A stretch of DNA of 64,000 bases from Bacilli bacterium. Its GTDB lineage: Bacteria; Bacillota_I; Bacilli_A; RFN20; UBA1709. Position 1 is the first letter of the stretch; each line of letters starts with the position of its first letter. Of the stretch, positions 1 through 10,339 are shown piece after piece. A program made the translations under genes and the position numbers. The notes beneath the pieces were generated by a model, which saw only the letters and a program-made list of their open reading frames with translations, did not search any database and had not been told where the DNA came from. The stretch covers positions 37,198 through 101,197 of the forward strand of contig JAFTIF010000016.1 in assembly GCA_017457045.1 (NCBI GenBank), read 5' to 3'.

Positions 1-1
1 T

Positions 2-133
2 ACAAAATCAGCTAAAACATTAAATAAATGTAAAAAATGTTCTAAATTAAGTAATAAATGTTATAAAAAATTTTATAATTGTGCAAATCTAAAATCAAAA
101 GATATTCCTCATGTTAAATCACCATGTAGATAA
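2..133 (+). CDS. 3' end of a cysteine-rich protein (partial)
   Basis: An open frame enters from the left edge and stops with TAA at 131-133. The visible 43 residues are lysine- and cysteine-rich, with cysteines spaced CKKC, then C, C and a final CR before the stop. Such spacing suggests a small metal-binding or disulfide tail, but the family cannot be recognised from this fragment. No start is visible, so the gene must begin left of the window. It could also be chance coding. Confidence 0.4.
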   Translation, partial: TKSAKTLNKCKKCSKLSNKCYKKFYNCANLKSKDIPHVKSPCR

Positions 134-462
134 TAATTAAAAACAATGTATCAAATTATAAAACATATTACAAATTTATTTTTTTAGAATGTGTCTTCAT
201 TTATAATGTGTAAAAATAACTTAATTTATTTAATTTTATTAAGTGATTTTACTAACTAATTTTCTATTAGTACGAAGTCAATATAAATATATTTCAAAAG
301 TGATTGAATTATTTAAAGTAAAAGTATATATTATATACTTTTATCATTATTATTAATATATATTTTGATTACTAACATACTTCACAGTAGAGGTATCTTT
401 ATACATAAAAAAACAATAAACACAAATTTGTTTTAAAATTAGCAACCGACCAATTGGATTTG

Positions 463-491
463 TTGATTTTTTAGAAACAAAGTTGTATAAT
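463..491 (+). promoter_or_regulatory. Sigma-A-type promoter for the XRE operon
   Basis: TTGATT at 463-468 and a perfect TATAAT at 486-491 are separated by exactly 17 bases. Transcription would start near 498, leaving a leader of about 120 bases before the XRE gene. Confidence 0.55.
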
Positions 492-496
492 AAAAA

Positions 497-512
497 TAAT
501 CTCAAAAGATTA
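497..512. promoter_or_regulatory. Inverted repeat, candidate XRE operator
   Basis: TAATCT at 497-502 and AGATTA at 507-512 form a perfect 6-base inverted repeat around CAAA. It lies at the expected transcription start of the promoter at 463-491, where a repressor would block initiation. The XRE-family gene immediately downstream is the natural candidate regulator. This is an inference from position. Confidence 0.4.
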
Positions 513-619
513 ATATGTTAAAATGTGTATATTTAATTGTTTGAGAGTAAGATAATATGATATTTTGCATTTAAAAAAATAGAAAATGTGAAATTTTAAA
601 GAAGAGGTGTTTGTTGGTT

Positions 620-1072
620 ATGGTAAGAAGAAAGAATGATGAAATCATTAATTCACAATTAATGGAAGCTAATATCTATGGTAATGAAGATACACCAATA
701 GAAACAATAGGACAACGTATTAGAAGAATTAGAATAGCTAAAGGATTAACACAAGATGACTTAGCTAAACTAATGGGGTATTCTAATAGATCTACAATTA
801 ATAAAATTGAATCTGGTGCTCATAACATTGATCACGAGAAGATTTTAAAGTTTGCTTATATGCTTAAAGTACCAGCAGGATATCTTCTTACTGGAGAAAA
901 GAATTATAAAACAAATAGAATGATTCTTACTACAATAGAAGATTGTGTGTATTCATGTGAACTTACAGAAGCACAAATGCAAATAGCACAAGACCTAATG
1001 CATGTGTTCATGAAAGAAAATGAATTAAAAGAAAAAACAAAAAAATTGCTTGATAAAGCAGGAGGGGAGTAA
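620..1072 (+). CDS. XRE-family HTH transcriptional regulator
   Basis: A helix-turn-helix of the Cro/C1 (XRE) type lies at about residues 29-90. It shows the usual pattern IGQRIRRIRIAKGLTQDDLA, then a recognition helix followed by INKIESG. The C-terminal 50 residues are helical and acidic/lysine-rich. ATG at 620 is chosen; TTG codons at 611 and 614 are possible starts closer to GAGGTG at 604-609. The gene ends 3 bases before the ATPase gene at 1076, so the two are co-transcribed. It probably represses its own operon through the dyad at 497-512, as is common for defence operons with XRE regulators. Confidence 0.85.
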   Translation: MVRRKNDEIINSQLMEANIYGNEDTPIETIGQRIRRIRIAKGLTQDDLAKLMGYSNRSTINKIESGAHNIDHEKILKFAYMLKVPAGYLLTGEKNYKTNRMILTTIEDCVYSCELTEAQMQIAQDLMHVFMKENELKEKTKKLLDKAGGE

Positions 1073-1075
1073 AAA

Positions 1076-2920
1076 ATGAAAAACTTAAAAATTAGTATTT
1101 TAAATGATTATAAATTATATAAAAAAAATACTGAATATTATCTTTGCGGCGATTTAATTGTATTGTCTGGAGTAAATGGAAGTGGAAAAAGTCAGTTGTT
1201 GAATATAATTTCACAGCAATGTAAAGAAAAAATAGAAAGAACTGTTTTTCAAGCAGAAAATAATATCAATGAAAAAGTTGAAAATATAGCGTTATTTTCA
1301 TTTAGGGATAATATTGGTATAGGTGAAGATTTTGGAAAATATGCTATAGGGTATCATCAAAGCAATATTGATAAAGCATGGGAGTTTTATGAAAAAAATA
1401 TAAAATTTAGTTTTAGTGGAAATTTGTTGGATAATCGAAAAAAAAATAATATTATTGATAATAATGCTATTTATGATGAAAAAGGTGTTCGCAATTCTTC
1501 TTGGAGATCTATTCTTACAGTTATTGATTTACTCAAACAAAATTATTCTGGAGATAAATTGCATAATTTAACAAAAGAAGAATTCGAAAAAATTATCCCT
1601 GTAAATTTTATTTGGAGAAACGATAATGATATTATTAATCAAATTGGAAATATATTTTATATTGCTTGTTGTAACAGAGTAGACAAACAAATAGAGTATT
1701 CTAAAACAAACGAGTGTTTTGATAATAATGCTTGGTTAAAAGATGCTCCATGGACAATTTTAAACGACTTATTTAAAACTATGAAGTTTAAATATAGATT
1801 TAAAAGTGATTATGAATTTCATACTCCTATTATGGATGAGAATCCAAAATTAAGAGACGGGAATAATGAACGAAAACTTTCCGATTTAAGTGATGGAGAA
1901 AAAGCAATATTAAAATTGGCATTATTCGCTCTGGACGAAGAATTAAGTAAAGATGTAAAACTGGTATTGTTCGATGAATTTGATGCTACACTTAATCCTT
2001 CATTGATAAATTCATTTTACTATGTTATTAATAATTTTTATGTCAATAAAGGTGTACAAGTTATTATATCTACTCATTCTTCTTCTACTATTTCAATGGC
2101 ACCAGATAACGCATGTTTTTATGAAATTTTTAATGATAATGGAAATTCCCCAAAAATTATTTCTGTAGGTAAGTATCAATATGATGAGTTAAGCGTTGCG
2201 AATAAATCTTTTTACGAAAAGATAATTAATCAGGAACATAGAATCCTTGAGTTGGAAAACCTAATTAATATTTCCGGGAAAGTTTTACTTGTTGAAGATC
2301 AATATACCCAAATATATAAAATAGCATATTTAAAGTTAAAAGGAGTAGACGATATTAATAAAGATAATCTTGATGATAAATTTCTAGAACATTCTAATTT
2401 CCAAATTCATGGAGGATATTCGACTGGAGGATTATATAACATATTATCCTGTCAGAATACATCGCGTGACCACGATGATACAGTTATTTGTTTGTTTGAT
2501 TTTGATTCTGAAGGATATGCTAAGTTTAAAAAAGTTTTAGATTTAAGAGATGGGAGACAACAATTGTATTCGGGTCAACAAGGCGATATTAATTGTGGTT
2601 TATATACTAAACATTTGAAAAGCAATAGATATGCTTTGATGTTACCTATTCCTGATAGATTAGTTAAATATATTAATATGAAATGTAGCAGTTATTGCTT
2701 TGTAGAAATTGAAACATTGATTGCAGAAACATTTTTAGAAACGTGTGGTAAAGCAGAAAAGTGTAGTGAGGCGTTAGACTTTTATAAACTAAAAGATAGT
2801 CACAAAAAAGACTTTTGGGTTGATTTGTTAAGCGCGGAAAAAGAAATTTTTGTAGATTTTGAAAAATTATTTAGTCAAGTAGAATTTATTTTTTGCAAAG
2901 CTACAATCAAAGAAAAATAG
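1076..2920 (+). CDS. ABC-type ATPase with C-terminal TOPRIM-like domain (OLD/PARIS-like)
   Basis: This 614-residue protein begins with an SMC/ABC-like ATPase. Walker A GVNGSGKS is at residues 32-39, the signature LSDGEK near 271-276, Walker B LVLFDEFD near 295-302 and the H-loop STHSSST near 331. After about residue 400 comes a TOPRIM-like segment: KVLLVED with the catalytic-type glutamate near 407, and an acidic DFD near 475. ATPase plus TOPRIM is the layout of OLD-family nucleases, including GajA of Gabija, and of fused PARIS-type proteins. It sits directly between an XRE regulator and a nuclease-helicase gene. It probably senses or cleaves nucleic acid in anti-phage defence; which named family it belongs to is not settled by eye. 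Confidence 0.75.
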   Translation: MKNLKISILNDYKLYKKNTEYYLCGDLIVLSGVNGSGKSQLLNIISQQCKEKIERTVFQAENNINEKVENIALFSFRDNIGIGEDFGKYAIGYHQSNIDKAWEFYEKNIKFSFSGNLLDNRKKNNIIDNNAIYDEKGVRNSSWRSILTVIDLLKQNYSGDKLHNLTKEEFEKIIPVNFIWRNDNDIINQIGNIFYIACCNRVDKQIEYSKTNECFDNNAWLKDAPWTILNDLFKTMKFKYRFKSDYEFHTPIMDENPKLRDGNNERKLSDLSDGEKAILKLALFALDEELSKDVKLVLFDEFDATLNPSLINSFYYVINNFYVNKGVQVIISTHSSSTISMAPDNACFYEIFNDNGNSPKIISVGKYQYDELSVANKSFYEKIINQEHRILELENLINISGKVLLVEDQYTQIYKIAYLKLKGVDDINKDNLDDKFLEHSNFQIHGGYSTGGLYNILSCQNTSRDHDDTVICLFDFDSEGYAKFKKVLDLRDGRQQLYSGQQGDINCGLYTKHLKSNRYALMLPIPDRLVKYINMKCSSYCFVEIETLIAETFLETCGKAEKCSEALDFYKLKDSHKKDFWVDLLSAEKEIFVDFEKLFSQVEFIFCKATIKEK

Positions 2921-2947
2921 AATTGTTAATGGAGGTAATATCATAAT

Positions 2948-5074
2948 ATGACTCGTTGTTTATATAACAGTAGTTTCAAAGAATTCTTAGAATTAGATAG
3001 TAATTCCATTTTAGGAATATTATGTGATAATTATCATGGTGAAGCATTAACAACTACTAGAGAAGCGTGGACATCTGAGATTTCTATTTTAAAACGAATA
3101 TTACCAAACTTTGGTGATACTGAAAAAGTAATTTTTGAATATGATATTCCTAGATTAGGAAAAAGAATAGATGTCGTTTTATTAATAAAAGGAATAATCT
3201 TTTGTCTAGAATTTAAAGTTGGTGAAAGTAAAATATTAGAAAATGATATAGATCAAGTTTTAGACTATGCTTTAGATTTAAAAAACTTTCATAAATTTAG
3301 TCAAGAACATGTAATTGTTCCTATCTTAGTTGCGACTAATTATCGTAGTTCATCTACAGAAATTAATATGTCAGTTTATGATGATAGAATTGTAAATCCA
3401 TTAGTGTCTGGTGATAATGGTATATTAAATTTAATTAATAATGTTTTAGAAAAATATCCAAATGAAGTTACTATTGATGATAATTGGATTATTAGTCCAT
3501 ATGCACCGACACCTACAATTATAGAAGCTGCTAAAACATTATATGAAAATCATTCTGTAGAAAATATTACTAGACATGAAGCAGATAATGTTTCTACTGA
3601 TAGAACCATTTCATATATTTTAGATGTTATTAAAGATAGTAAAGAAAATTTAAAGAAAAGTATTTGCTTTGTAACAGGTGTTCCTGGTGCTGGTAAAACA
3701 TTAGTTGGTCTTGATGTTGCTATCAAGCAAACATATCAAGGTCAAGATAAACCAGTAGAAGGAGAAAGTGCAGTATATTTATCTGGTAATGGTCCATTAG
3801 TAGCAGTTTTAACAGAAGCTTTGGCATTAGATAACTTTAAGAAATGTCAAAATAATAATGTTAAAAAGAAAATGACAGATTCACGTAGAGAAGTTAGTAA
3901 ATCTATTCAAATGATTCACCGCTATCGTGATAATATGTTAGCTAAAATTATAAACCCAGTAGAAAATGGAATACTAGAAATAGATCCTTATAAGGCTGTA
4001 GAAAATGATGCTGCAGGTTATGGTGAAGTAGAACATGTTGCTATATTTGATGAAGCACAACGTTCTTGGACACATAAAAGATTAGCGGATTATTTAAAAC
4101 GTGGTGGAACATATGGTAATAAACTCAAAGTTCCTAATTTTCCAATGTCTGAAGCTGCATTTTTAATCTGGTCACTTGATCAAAGAAAAGACTGGGCAAC
4201 AATTGTATGTTTAGTAGGTGGAGGACAAGAAATTAACACTGGAGAAGCTGGTATATCTGAATGGATTAAAGCTTTAAATGAATTATTCCCACATTGGAAT
4301 GTATATATTTCTCCAAAATTAACAGAAAAAGAATACGCTGAAGGAAAGGTAAATGAATTACTAAAAGATAATCGAAACGTTATTTATTCGGAAGATCTTC
4401 ATTTAAGTGTTTCATTACGTTCTTATAGAGCAGAGAAATTATCTGCTTTTGTACATGCTTTATTAAGCTTTGATAGTAATGCCAAACAATTGTACTTAGA
4501 TATTAAAGATAAATATCCTATTGTCTTAACAAGAGATATGGATAAAGCTAGAAGATGGCTTCATGAAAAAGTTCGAGGCACAGAAAGAACAGGTGTTTTA
4601 GTAACTAAAGAATCAGCTAGATTTAAGCCATTAGGAGTTCACGTTTTACAATCAGGAGATGAAAATGCTGTTCACTGGTTTTTAGAAGATAAATCAGATA
4701 CAAGATCTTCAAATTATTTAGAAGATGCTGCCACTGAAATTCAAGTACAAGGATTAGAACTTGATTACACTTGTTTACTTTGGGATGCAGATATGAGATA
4801 TGATAACGGTAAGTGGAAATTCTATAGATTTAATGGTAAAACAAATTGGGTAGAACAAACTCCAACTACTGAAGGCAAGCAAGAATTAATGAAATATATG
4901 TTAAATGCATATCGCGTTTTATTAACACGTGCTAGAGCAGGAATGGTTATATGTATACCTACAGGAAATCCAAATAAAACACTTTCAGGGTTTTATGAAG
5001 ATAGTACAAGATTACCTGAATTTTATGATGGAACATATAATTATTTGAAAAGTTTAGGAATTGAGGAAATTTGA
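2948..5074 (+). CDS. PD-(D/E)XK nuclease fused to DUF2075 (Schlafen group 3-like) helicase
   Basis: The N-terminal 180 residues look like a PD-(D/E)XK nuclease. The core shows D75 in KRIDVV and E88-x-K90 in LEFK, on adjacent strands. A superfamily 1-like P-loop follows, with Walker A TGVPGAGKT near residues 241-249 and Walker B IFDEAQ near 369. A helicase motif VI-like AYRVLLTRARAG lies near 655. This matches the DUF2075 / Schlafen group 3-like helicases found in defence loci. GGAGG about 11 bases upstream supports the ATG. It is the last gene of the XRE operon, 27 bases after the TOPRIM gene and followed by a strong terminator. It ends with TGA, rare in this window. A paralogue is at 13648. 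Confidence 0.8.
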   Translation: MTRCLYNSSFKEFLELDSNSILGILCDNYHGEALTTTREAWTSEISILKRILPNFGDTEKVIFEYDIPRLGKRIDVVLLIKGIIFCLEFKVGESKILENDIDQVLDYALDLKNFHKFSQEHVIVPILVATNYRSSSTEINMSVYDDRIVNPLVSGDNGILNLINNVLEKYPNEVTIDDNWIISPYAPTPTIIEAAKTLYENHSVENITRHEADNVSTDRTISYILDVIKDSKENLKKSICFVTGVPGAGKTLVGLDVAIKQTYQGQDKPVEGESAVYLSGNGPLVAVLTEALALDNFKKCQNNNVKKKMTDSRREVSKSIQMIHRYRDNMLAKIINPVENGILEIDPYKAVENDAAGYGEVEHVAIFDEAQRSWTHKRLADYLKRGGTYGNKLKVPNFPMSEAAFLIWSLDQRKDWATIVCLVGGGQEINTGEAGISEWIKALNELFPHWNVYISPKLTEKEYAEGKVNELLKDNRNVIYSEDLHLSVSLRSYRAEKLSAFVHALLSFDSNAKQLYLDIKDKYPIVLTRDMDKARRWLHEKVRGTERTGVLVTKESARFKPLGVHVLQSGDENAVHWFLEDKSDTRSSNYLEDAATEIQVQGLELDYTCLLWDADMRYDNGKWKFYRFNGKTNWVEQTPTTEGKQELMKYMLNAYRVLLTRARAGMVICIPTGNPNKTLSGFYEDSTRLPEFYDGTYNYLKSLGIEEI

Positions 5075-5106
5075 AAAAGCACAACTATGCACTAGTTGTG
5101 CTTTTT
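5074..5106 (+). terminator. Rho-independent terminator of the XRE operon
   Basis: A 13-base perfect stem (arms 5074-5086 and 5094-5106) with a 7-base loop ends in a T run. The left arm overlaps the stop codon region of the DUF2075 gene. Confidence 0.85.
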
Positions 5107-5228
5107 ATTATGAATTTTTATCAATTAAATAGTTAATAGACATTAATTATAAAATGTTTTATAATTATTATAATAATTAAATAAGAAAAATTTAATATTT
5201 TTTTAATGCAATAATGGGAGTAAAGAAA

Positions 5229-8200
5229 ATGAAGCCAATAATTTTTATAGATACTGAAGTTTCTACTGAATCAAAAAAACTAGAAGATTTTGGTAGTATT
5301 AATAGTAAAGGTATAGAATATCACGGATTGAATAAACTTAAAATTCTTCATGCATTTAAAGGTTTTTCTTTTATTTGTGGTCATAATATTTTAAATCATG
5401 ATATCAATTACATTAAAAATTATATTAACCCTAAAAAAGTCGATATTATAGATACATTATGTTTATCTCCTCTTATTTATCCTAAAAAGTTGTATCATAA
5501 ATTATTAAAGGATGATAAAATTTTCACAGAAGAAATAAATAATCCTTTAAATGATGCAAAAAAGTGTAGAGATTTATTTTACTGTGAGTTGGAAGCGTTT
5601 AATAGTTTTCCTAATTCTTTAAAATCTATTTTTGGGAATTTACTTTCTAAGCAAAATGAATTTGCTGGTTTTTTTAAATATGTTGATTATAGTTTAACAT
5701 GGAATCTTAAAAAAGATATTTTTAATTTTTTTAAAGGTAAAATATGCGAAAATGCAAACCTTTCAGAGTTAATTGATGAATATCCAGTCGAATTAGGATA
5801 TGCATTATCTCTTATTAATACATCTGATAAAGAAGATAATATAGCTCCTTGGGTATTGATTAACTATCCTAAAATTGAATATGTAATAAAAATGTTAAGG
5901 TCAACACCTTGTAAAAACGGATGTTCATATTGTAATACTGTTTTCGATTTAAAAGCAAAATTGAAACAATTTTTTAATTATGATGAGTTTAGGATGTTTA
6001 ATGGTGAAAAATTACAAGAAAATGCAGTTAGAGGCGCAGCATATGGAGAATCTTTGCTTGCAATTTTTCCTACAGGTGGCGGTAAATCTTTAACTTTTCA
6101 ATTGCCTGCACTAATAGATGGAGAAGCTAGTAGATCATTAACAGTTGTAATTTCTCCACTTCAATCTTTAATGAAGGACCAAGTAGATGGTTTGGAGAAA
6201 AAAGGATTAATAGATGCTGTTACTATTAATGGCTTATTAGATCCAATTCAAAGATCTGAAGCCATAAATAGAGTAATGTCTGGGAAGGCAAGTATTTTGT
6301 ACATTTCTCCAGAGTTATTAAGATCTAAAACAATAGAAAAAATGTTGCTTGCTCGAAATATTTCTAGATTTGTAATTGATGAGGCTCACTGTTTTTCTAC
6401 ATGGGGTCAAGATTTTAGAGTTGACTATTTGTTCATTGCTAATTTCATTAAATATATTCAGGAAAAGAAAAATTTAAGTAAGCCTATACCAGTTTCGTGT
6501 TTTACTGCAACAGCCAAACAAAAAGTAATTTCAGATATTTGTCAGTATTTTAAAGAAAATTTAAATATTGATTTAAAAATATATGCGACAACTGCAACTA
6601 GAACTAATTTACATTACAGAGTAGAACTAAAAAGAGACGACGACGAAAAATATATATCTTTGAGAGAACTTATTCGTACTAAAAAATGTTCTACTATTGT
6701 TTATGTTTCCAGAACAAGAACTACTGAGTTAATTGCAGAAAAATTAAGTTTAGATGGAATTAAAGCATTACCATTTAATGGAAAAATGGATTCACAAGAT
6801 AAAATCAGAAATCAAGAAAAATTTATCAATAATGAAGTACAAGTTATGGTTGCTACTTCAGCTTTTGGTATGGGCGTGGATAAGTCGGATGTTAAATTAG
6901 TAGTGCATTATGAGATTTCTGATTCGTTAGAAAATTATGTACAGGAAGCAGGAAGAGCTGGTAGAAATGAAAATATTCAAGCAGAATGCATTGTTTATTT
7001 TAACGAAGATGATTTGAATAAACACTTTCAATTATTGAATAAGTCAAAATTATCTATAAAAGATATATCTCAAATTTGGAAAGGTATAAGAAATTTAACT
7101 GCAAAGAAGAGAAGAAATAATATATCATGTTCAGCATTAGAAATTGCAAGAGAAGCAGGGTGGGATGATTCTGGTTCGGATGTCGAAACACGAGTTAGAA
7201 CTGCGATTTCTGCTTTAGAGTCTTCTGGATATATTGAACGTGGATTTAATACTCCTAAAATATTTGCAACTAGTTTAAATGTAAGAAGTGTAATTGAAGC
7301 AAGAAACAGGATAGAGTCATCTGAGTTATTCGATTCTGAAGAAGTGGAAAATGCTGTAAGAATAATTAGTAAATTAATAGGCATTAAGAATAGACATTCT
7401 CCAGGCGTAGATTTAGAATCTAGAGTTGATGTTATTTCTGATGATTTAGGTATAGAAAAAAGCGTTGTTATCACTTTAATTGATAAAATGCGTAGTATTA
7501 AATTATTATATGACAATAATGATATGCACGGCCATTTTAGACAAGACAGTATAAATAAAACTGATAATTTATTAGATTTGTCTTTAAAATGTGAATGGTT
7601 TCTTTTTGGATTTTTAGAAAAATATTTGAATCATGGTAAAAATAGTTTAAATCTAAAAGAAATGAATGATGAAGCAATCAAAGGTGGAATAAAGAAAGCA
7701 ACTGTTGAGAAATTTAAGAAAATTATTAATTATTGGAGAAAACATGATTATTTGGAAAAAGAATGCAAGATTGTTGGATATAATTATGAAATTATATTAA
7801 AAGATTCCTTAGAATCAATAAATAAGAAGTTAAGCAAAAGGTCTGAAATAATAAGGTTTGTAGTTGATTATTTATTTGATAAGGCTCTAAAAAATAAAAG
7901 TGAATATTTGGAATTTTCTATAAATGAATTAATAGATTGTTTTAATAATAGAAATAGTTTATTTGCTAATGATATGAGATGTACGATATCTGAAATGCAA
8001 AAAACACTATTATATTTATCTGATATGGGAATTTTATCTATTGATGGTGGTTTTTTGGTCTTATATAATACAATGCAAATAACTAAAATAAAGGAAAATA
8101 AGAAGAAATATACAAAGGATGATTATAGACAACTTGAAGAACATTATAATATGAAAATTCAACAAATACATATTGTTGGAGAGTACGCTAATATGATGCT

Positions 8201-10337
8201 GAAAGATTATAATGAAGCATTAACTTATGTTAGTGATTATTTTAATATGCAATATGATGGTTTCATAAAGAAATATTTTAAAGGTAATCGCTTTGGTGAA
8301 ATTAAGAGAAATATTACAGCAGATAGATACAATAGATTGTTTGGCTCACTATCTCCTAAGCAAAAAGAGATAATAGATGATGATAAAAATGATTTTATTA
8401 CAGTTTTAGCTGGTCCAGGATCAGGTAAAACTAGAGTTTTGGTTCATAAAATGGCATCATTATTATTGTTAGAAGATGTCAAATCGGAACAATTATTAAT
8501 GCTAACTTTTTCTAGATCAGCAGCTACAGAATTTAAATCTAGATTAATTGATTTGATTGGGGATGCTGCTCATTATGTTGAAATAAAAACTTTCCATTCA
8601 TATTGTTTTGATTTATTGGGTAAATTAGGAAAGAAAACTACGGATGATGAATTAGGTAACATTATTGATGAAGCTATTGAAATGATAGAGGATAATTCTG
8701 TTGAACAATGTAAGATAGCGAAAACAGTTATAGTAATTGATGAAGCGCAAGATATTAGCGAAAAAGAATATAGATTAATTCTGGCGATTATTAAAAGAAG
8801 TGATGATATAAAAATAATTGCAGTAGGAGATGATGATCAAAATATTTATGAATTTAGAGATTCTAATTCGAAATATATGAAATTAATTTGCGATTCACAA
8901 GAGTCTTCTGCGATTTATGAATTGGTTGATAATTATAGAAGTGTTAATGAAATTGTTTCATTTTCAAATAAGTTTGTAAGATGTATAAAAAATAGAATGA
9001 AAACAAACGAAATCAAAAGTGTAAGGGAAGAAAAAGGAATAGTGGGATTAGCTAAATATGAATCACCTAATATTGAAGAATTGGTAGTTGATTCAGTTGC
9101 GAAAAAGAAAATTAATTCCGACAAAGTAGCAATTTTAACTAGAACTAATGAGGAATCATTAAAAGTTTTATCATTATTAAATAAAAAGGAAATTAAAGCA
9201 AAATTAATTCAATCAAATGATGGTATAAATTTATTTAATTTACAAGAAATCAGATACTTTTATGATTATATTAATAAAGATGATAATCCTATTGTTAGTG
9301 ATGAACTTTGGATGGAAGGTGTTTCCGAAATGACGAAAAAGTTTATGAATAGTTCCTCACTGGAAATAACTATGACACTATTAACTAAATTCAAAAAAGT
9401 TAACAAAACTAAATATAAAACAGATTTAAAAGAATTCGCCTATGAATCTGACATAGAAGATTTTATTGAAACGGATAATTGTAATTATGTAGTATCAACC
9501 TTACATAAAGCTAAAGGGAGAGAATTTGATACTGTTCATTTATTATTAAATAATATTTCAATGAAAACGAATGAAGAAAAAAGACTATTATATGTTGGAA
9601 TGACTCGAGCTAAACAAAATTTAATAATACATTATAATAATAATATTTTTGATTCATATAAGAATGGAGTTATATTTAAAGAGAACAAAAGAATATGCGA
9701 TGAGCCTCAGGAAATAATATTACAATTAGGTTATAGAGATGTTAATTTAGGTTATTTTAAAAATCAAAACGTCCAAAACACATTAGCGAATTCAATTAGC
9801 GGTGATCCATTATTTTTAAATGATGAGTATCTGTTAATAAAAAGTAAAAGGATTGCTCGTTTCTCTGCTAGATTTATATGTAAATTAAAGGAATTAGATG
9901 CAAAGGGATATAAGATTATTGCTTCTGAAATTCGCCATATCGTATATTGGAAAGATAATGAAGATATGAATTCTGACAAAGAATACCTCGTAATATTACC
10001 TACTATTTATATGAGTAAGAAGTTTGATGACGCTAGTTCTTCCATTATTGATAATAATTTAACTGATGTTGAAGGAGAAAGTGATAAAAAAGAATTAAAT
10101 GATTATGATATTAATTTATTCTTGGAATTAAAAAAGTTAAGAAATAAAATTGCTTTTTCAGAAGGTGTGGCAATGTTTCAAATCTTCTCTAATGAAACAA
10201 TATTAGAAATGTCAATGAGAAAGCCTGAAGATCATGAACAGTTTTTATCTATAAAAGGTATAGGTAAATATAAAACAGAAAAATATGCAGACATTTTTAT
10301 TAAAGCAATAAATAAATATTTGAAGAGAGGTAATTAG
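5229..10337 (+). CDS. Exonuclease-RecQ-UvrD-HRDC fusion helicase
   Basis: A 1,702-residue protein with four recognisable modules. Residues 1-125 resemble a DnaQ-type DEDD exonuclease: IIFIDTE, then CGHN...HD, then NDAKKCRD. The third motif lacks the usual histidine, so activity is uncertain. Residues about 250-700 form a RecQ-type helicase: Walker A PTGGGKS near 283, DEAH near 384, ATSAFGMGVDK and QEAGRAGR near 570. Residues about 1040-1500 form a UvrD/Rep-type helicase: AGPGSGKT near 1062, DEAQD near 1169, GDDDQNIYEF and LYVGMTRA near 1456. Residues 1630-1700 resemble an HRDC domain. ATG at 5229 is preferred, with GGGAG at 5216-5220. It stands alone after a terminator and probably unwinds and degrades foreign or damaged DNA. 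Confidence 0.88.
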   Translation: MKPIIFIDTEVSTESKKLEDFGSINSKGIEYHGLNKLKILHAFKGFSFICGHNILNHDINYIKNYINPKKVDIIDTLCLSPLIYPKKLYHKLLKDDKIFTEEINNPLNDAKKCRDLFYCELEAFNSFPNSLKSIFGNLLSKQNEFAGFFKYVDYSLTWNLKKDIFNFFKGKICENANLSELIDEYPVELGYALSLINTSDKEDNIAPWVLINYPKIEYVIKMLRSTPCKNGCSYCNTVFDLKAKLKQFFNYDEFRMFNGEKLQENAVRGAAYGESLLAIFPTGGGKSLTFQLPALIDGEASRSLTVVISPLQSLMKDQVDGLEKKGLIDAVTINGLLDPIQRSEAINRVMSGKASILYISPELLRSKTIEKMLLARNISRFVIDEAHCFSTWGQDFRVDYLFIANFIKYIQEKKNLSKPIPVSCFTATAKQKVISDICQYFKENLNIDLKIYATTATRTNLHYRVELKRDDDEKYISLRELIRTKKCSTIVYVSRTRTTELIAEKLSLDGIKALPFNGKMDSQDKIRNQEKFINNEVQVMVATSAFGMGVDKSDVKLVVHYEISDSLENYVQEAGRAGRNENIQAECIVYFNEDDLNKHFQLLNKSKLSIKDISQIWKGIRNLTAKKRRNNISCSALEIAREAGWDDSGSDVETRVRTAISALESSGYIERGFNTPKIFATSLNVRSVIEARNRIESSELFDSEEVENAVRIISKLIGIKNRHSPGVDLESRVDVISDDLGIEKSVVITLIDKMRSIKLLYDNNDMHGHFRQDSINKTDNLLDLSLKCEWFLFGFLEKYLNHGKNSLNLKEMNDEAIKGGIKKATVEKFKKIINYWRKHDYLEKECKIVGYNYEIILKDSLESINKKLSKRSEIIRFVVDYLFDKALKNKSEYLEFSINELIDCFNNRNSLFANDMRCTISEMQKTLLYLSDMGILSIDGGFLVLYNTMQITKIKENKKKYTKDDYRQLEEHYNMKIQQIHIVGEYANMMLKDYNEALTYVSDYFNMQYDGFIKKYFKGNRFGEIKRNITADRYNRLFGSLSPKQKEIIDDDKNDFITVLAGPGSGKTRVLVHKMASLLLLEDVKSEQLLMLTFSRSAATEFKSRLIDLIGDAAHYVEIKTFHSYCFDLLGKLGKKTTDDELGNIIDEAIEMIEDNSVEQCKIAKTVIVIDEAQDISEKEYRLILAIIKRSDDIKIIAVGDDDQNIYEFRDSNSKYMKLICDSQESSAIYELVDNYRSVNEIVSFSNKFVRCIKNRMKTNEIKSVREEKGIVGLAKYESPNIEELVVDSVAKKKINSDKVAILTRTNEESLKVLSLLNKKEIKAKLIQSNDGINLFNLQEIRYFYDYINKDDNPIVSDELWMEGVSEMTKKFMNSSSLEITMTLLTKFKKVNKTKYKTDLKEFAYESDIEDFIETDNCNYVVSTLHKAKGREFDTVHLLLNNISMKTNEEKRLLYVGMTRAKQNLIIHYNNNIFDSYKNGVIFKENKRICDEPQEIILQLGYRDVNLGYFKNQNVQNTLANSISGDPLFLNDEYLLIKSKRIARFSARFICKLKELDAKGYKIIASEIRHIVYWKDNEDMNSDKEYLVILPTIYMSKKFDDASSSIIDNNLTDVEGESDKKELNDYDINLFLELKKLRNKIAFSEGVAMFQIFSNETILEMSMRKPEDHEQFLSIKGIGKYKTEKYADIFIKAINKYLKRGN

Positions 10338-10339
10338 CT

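Larger units (their letters stand above)
134..619. other. AT-rich intergenic region before the defence-like operon
   Basis: About 480 bases with no credible gene on either strand. The left 300 bases are almost pure A/T and show nothing I can name. The right part holds the promoter and dyad described separately. There is no tRNA, att-like repeat or insertion sequence end that I can see. Confidence 0.6.

Noticed and set aside
7070..7516. Minus-strand open frame inside the RecQ-UvrD fusion gene
   Set aside because: It shadows a well-supported coding region and has no domain or ribosome site.
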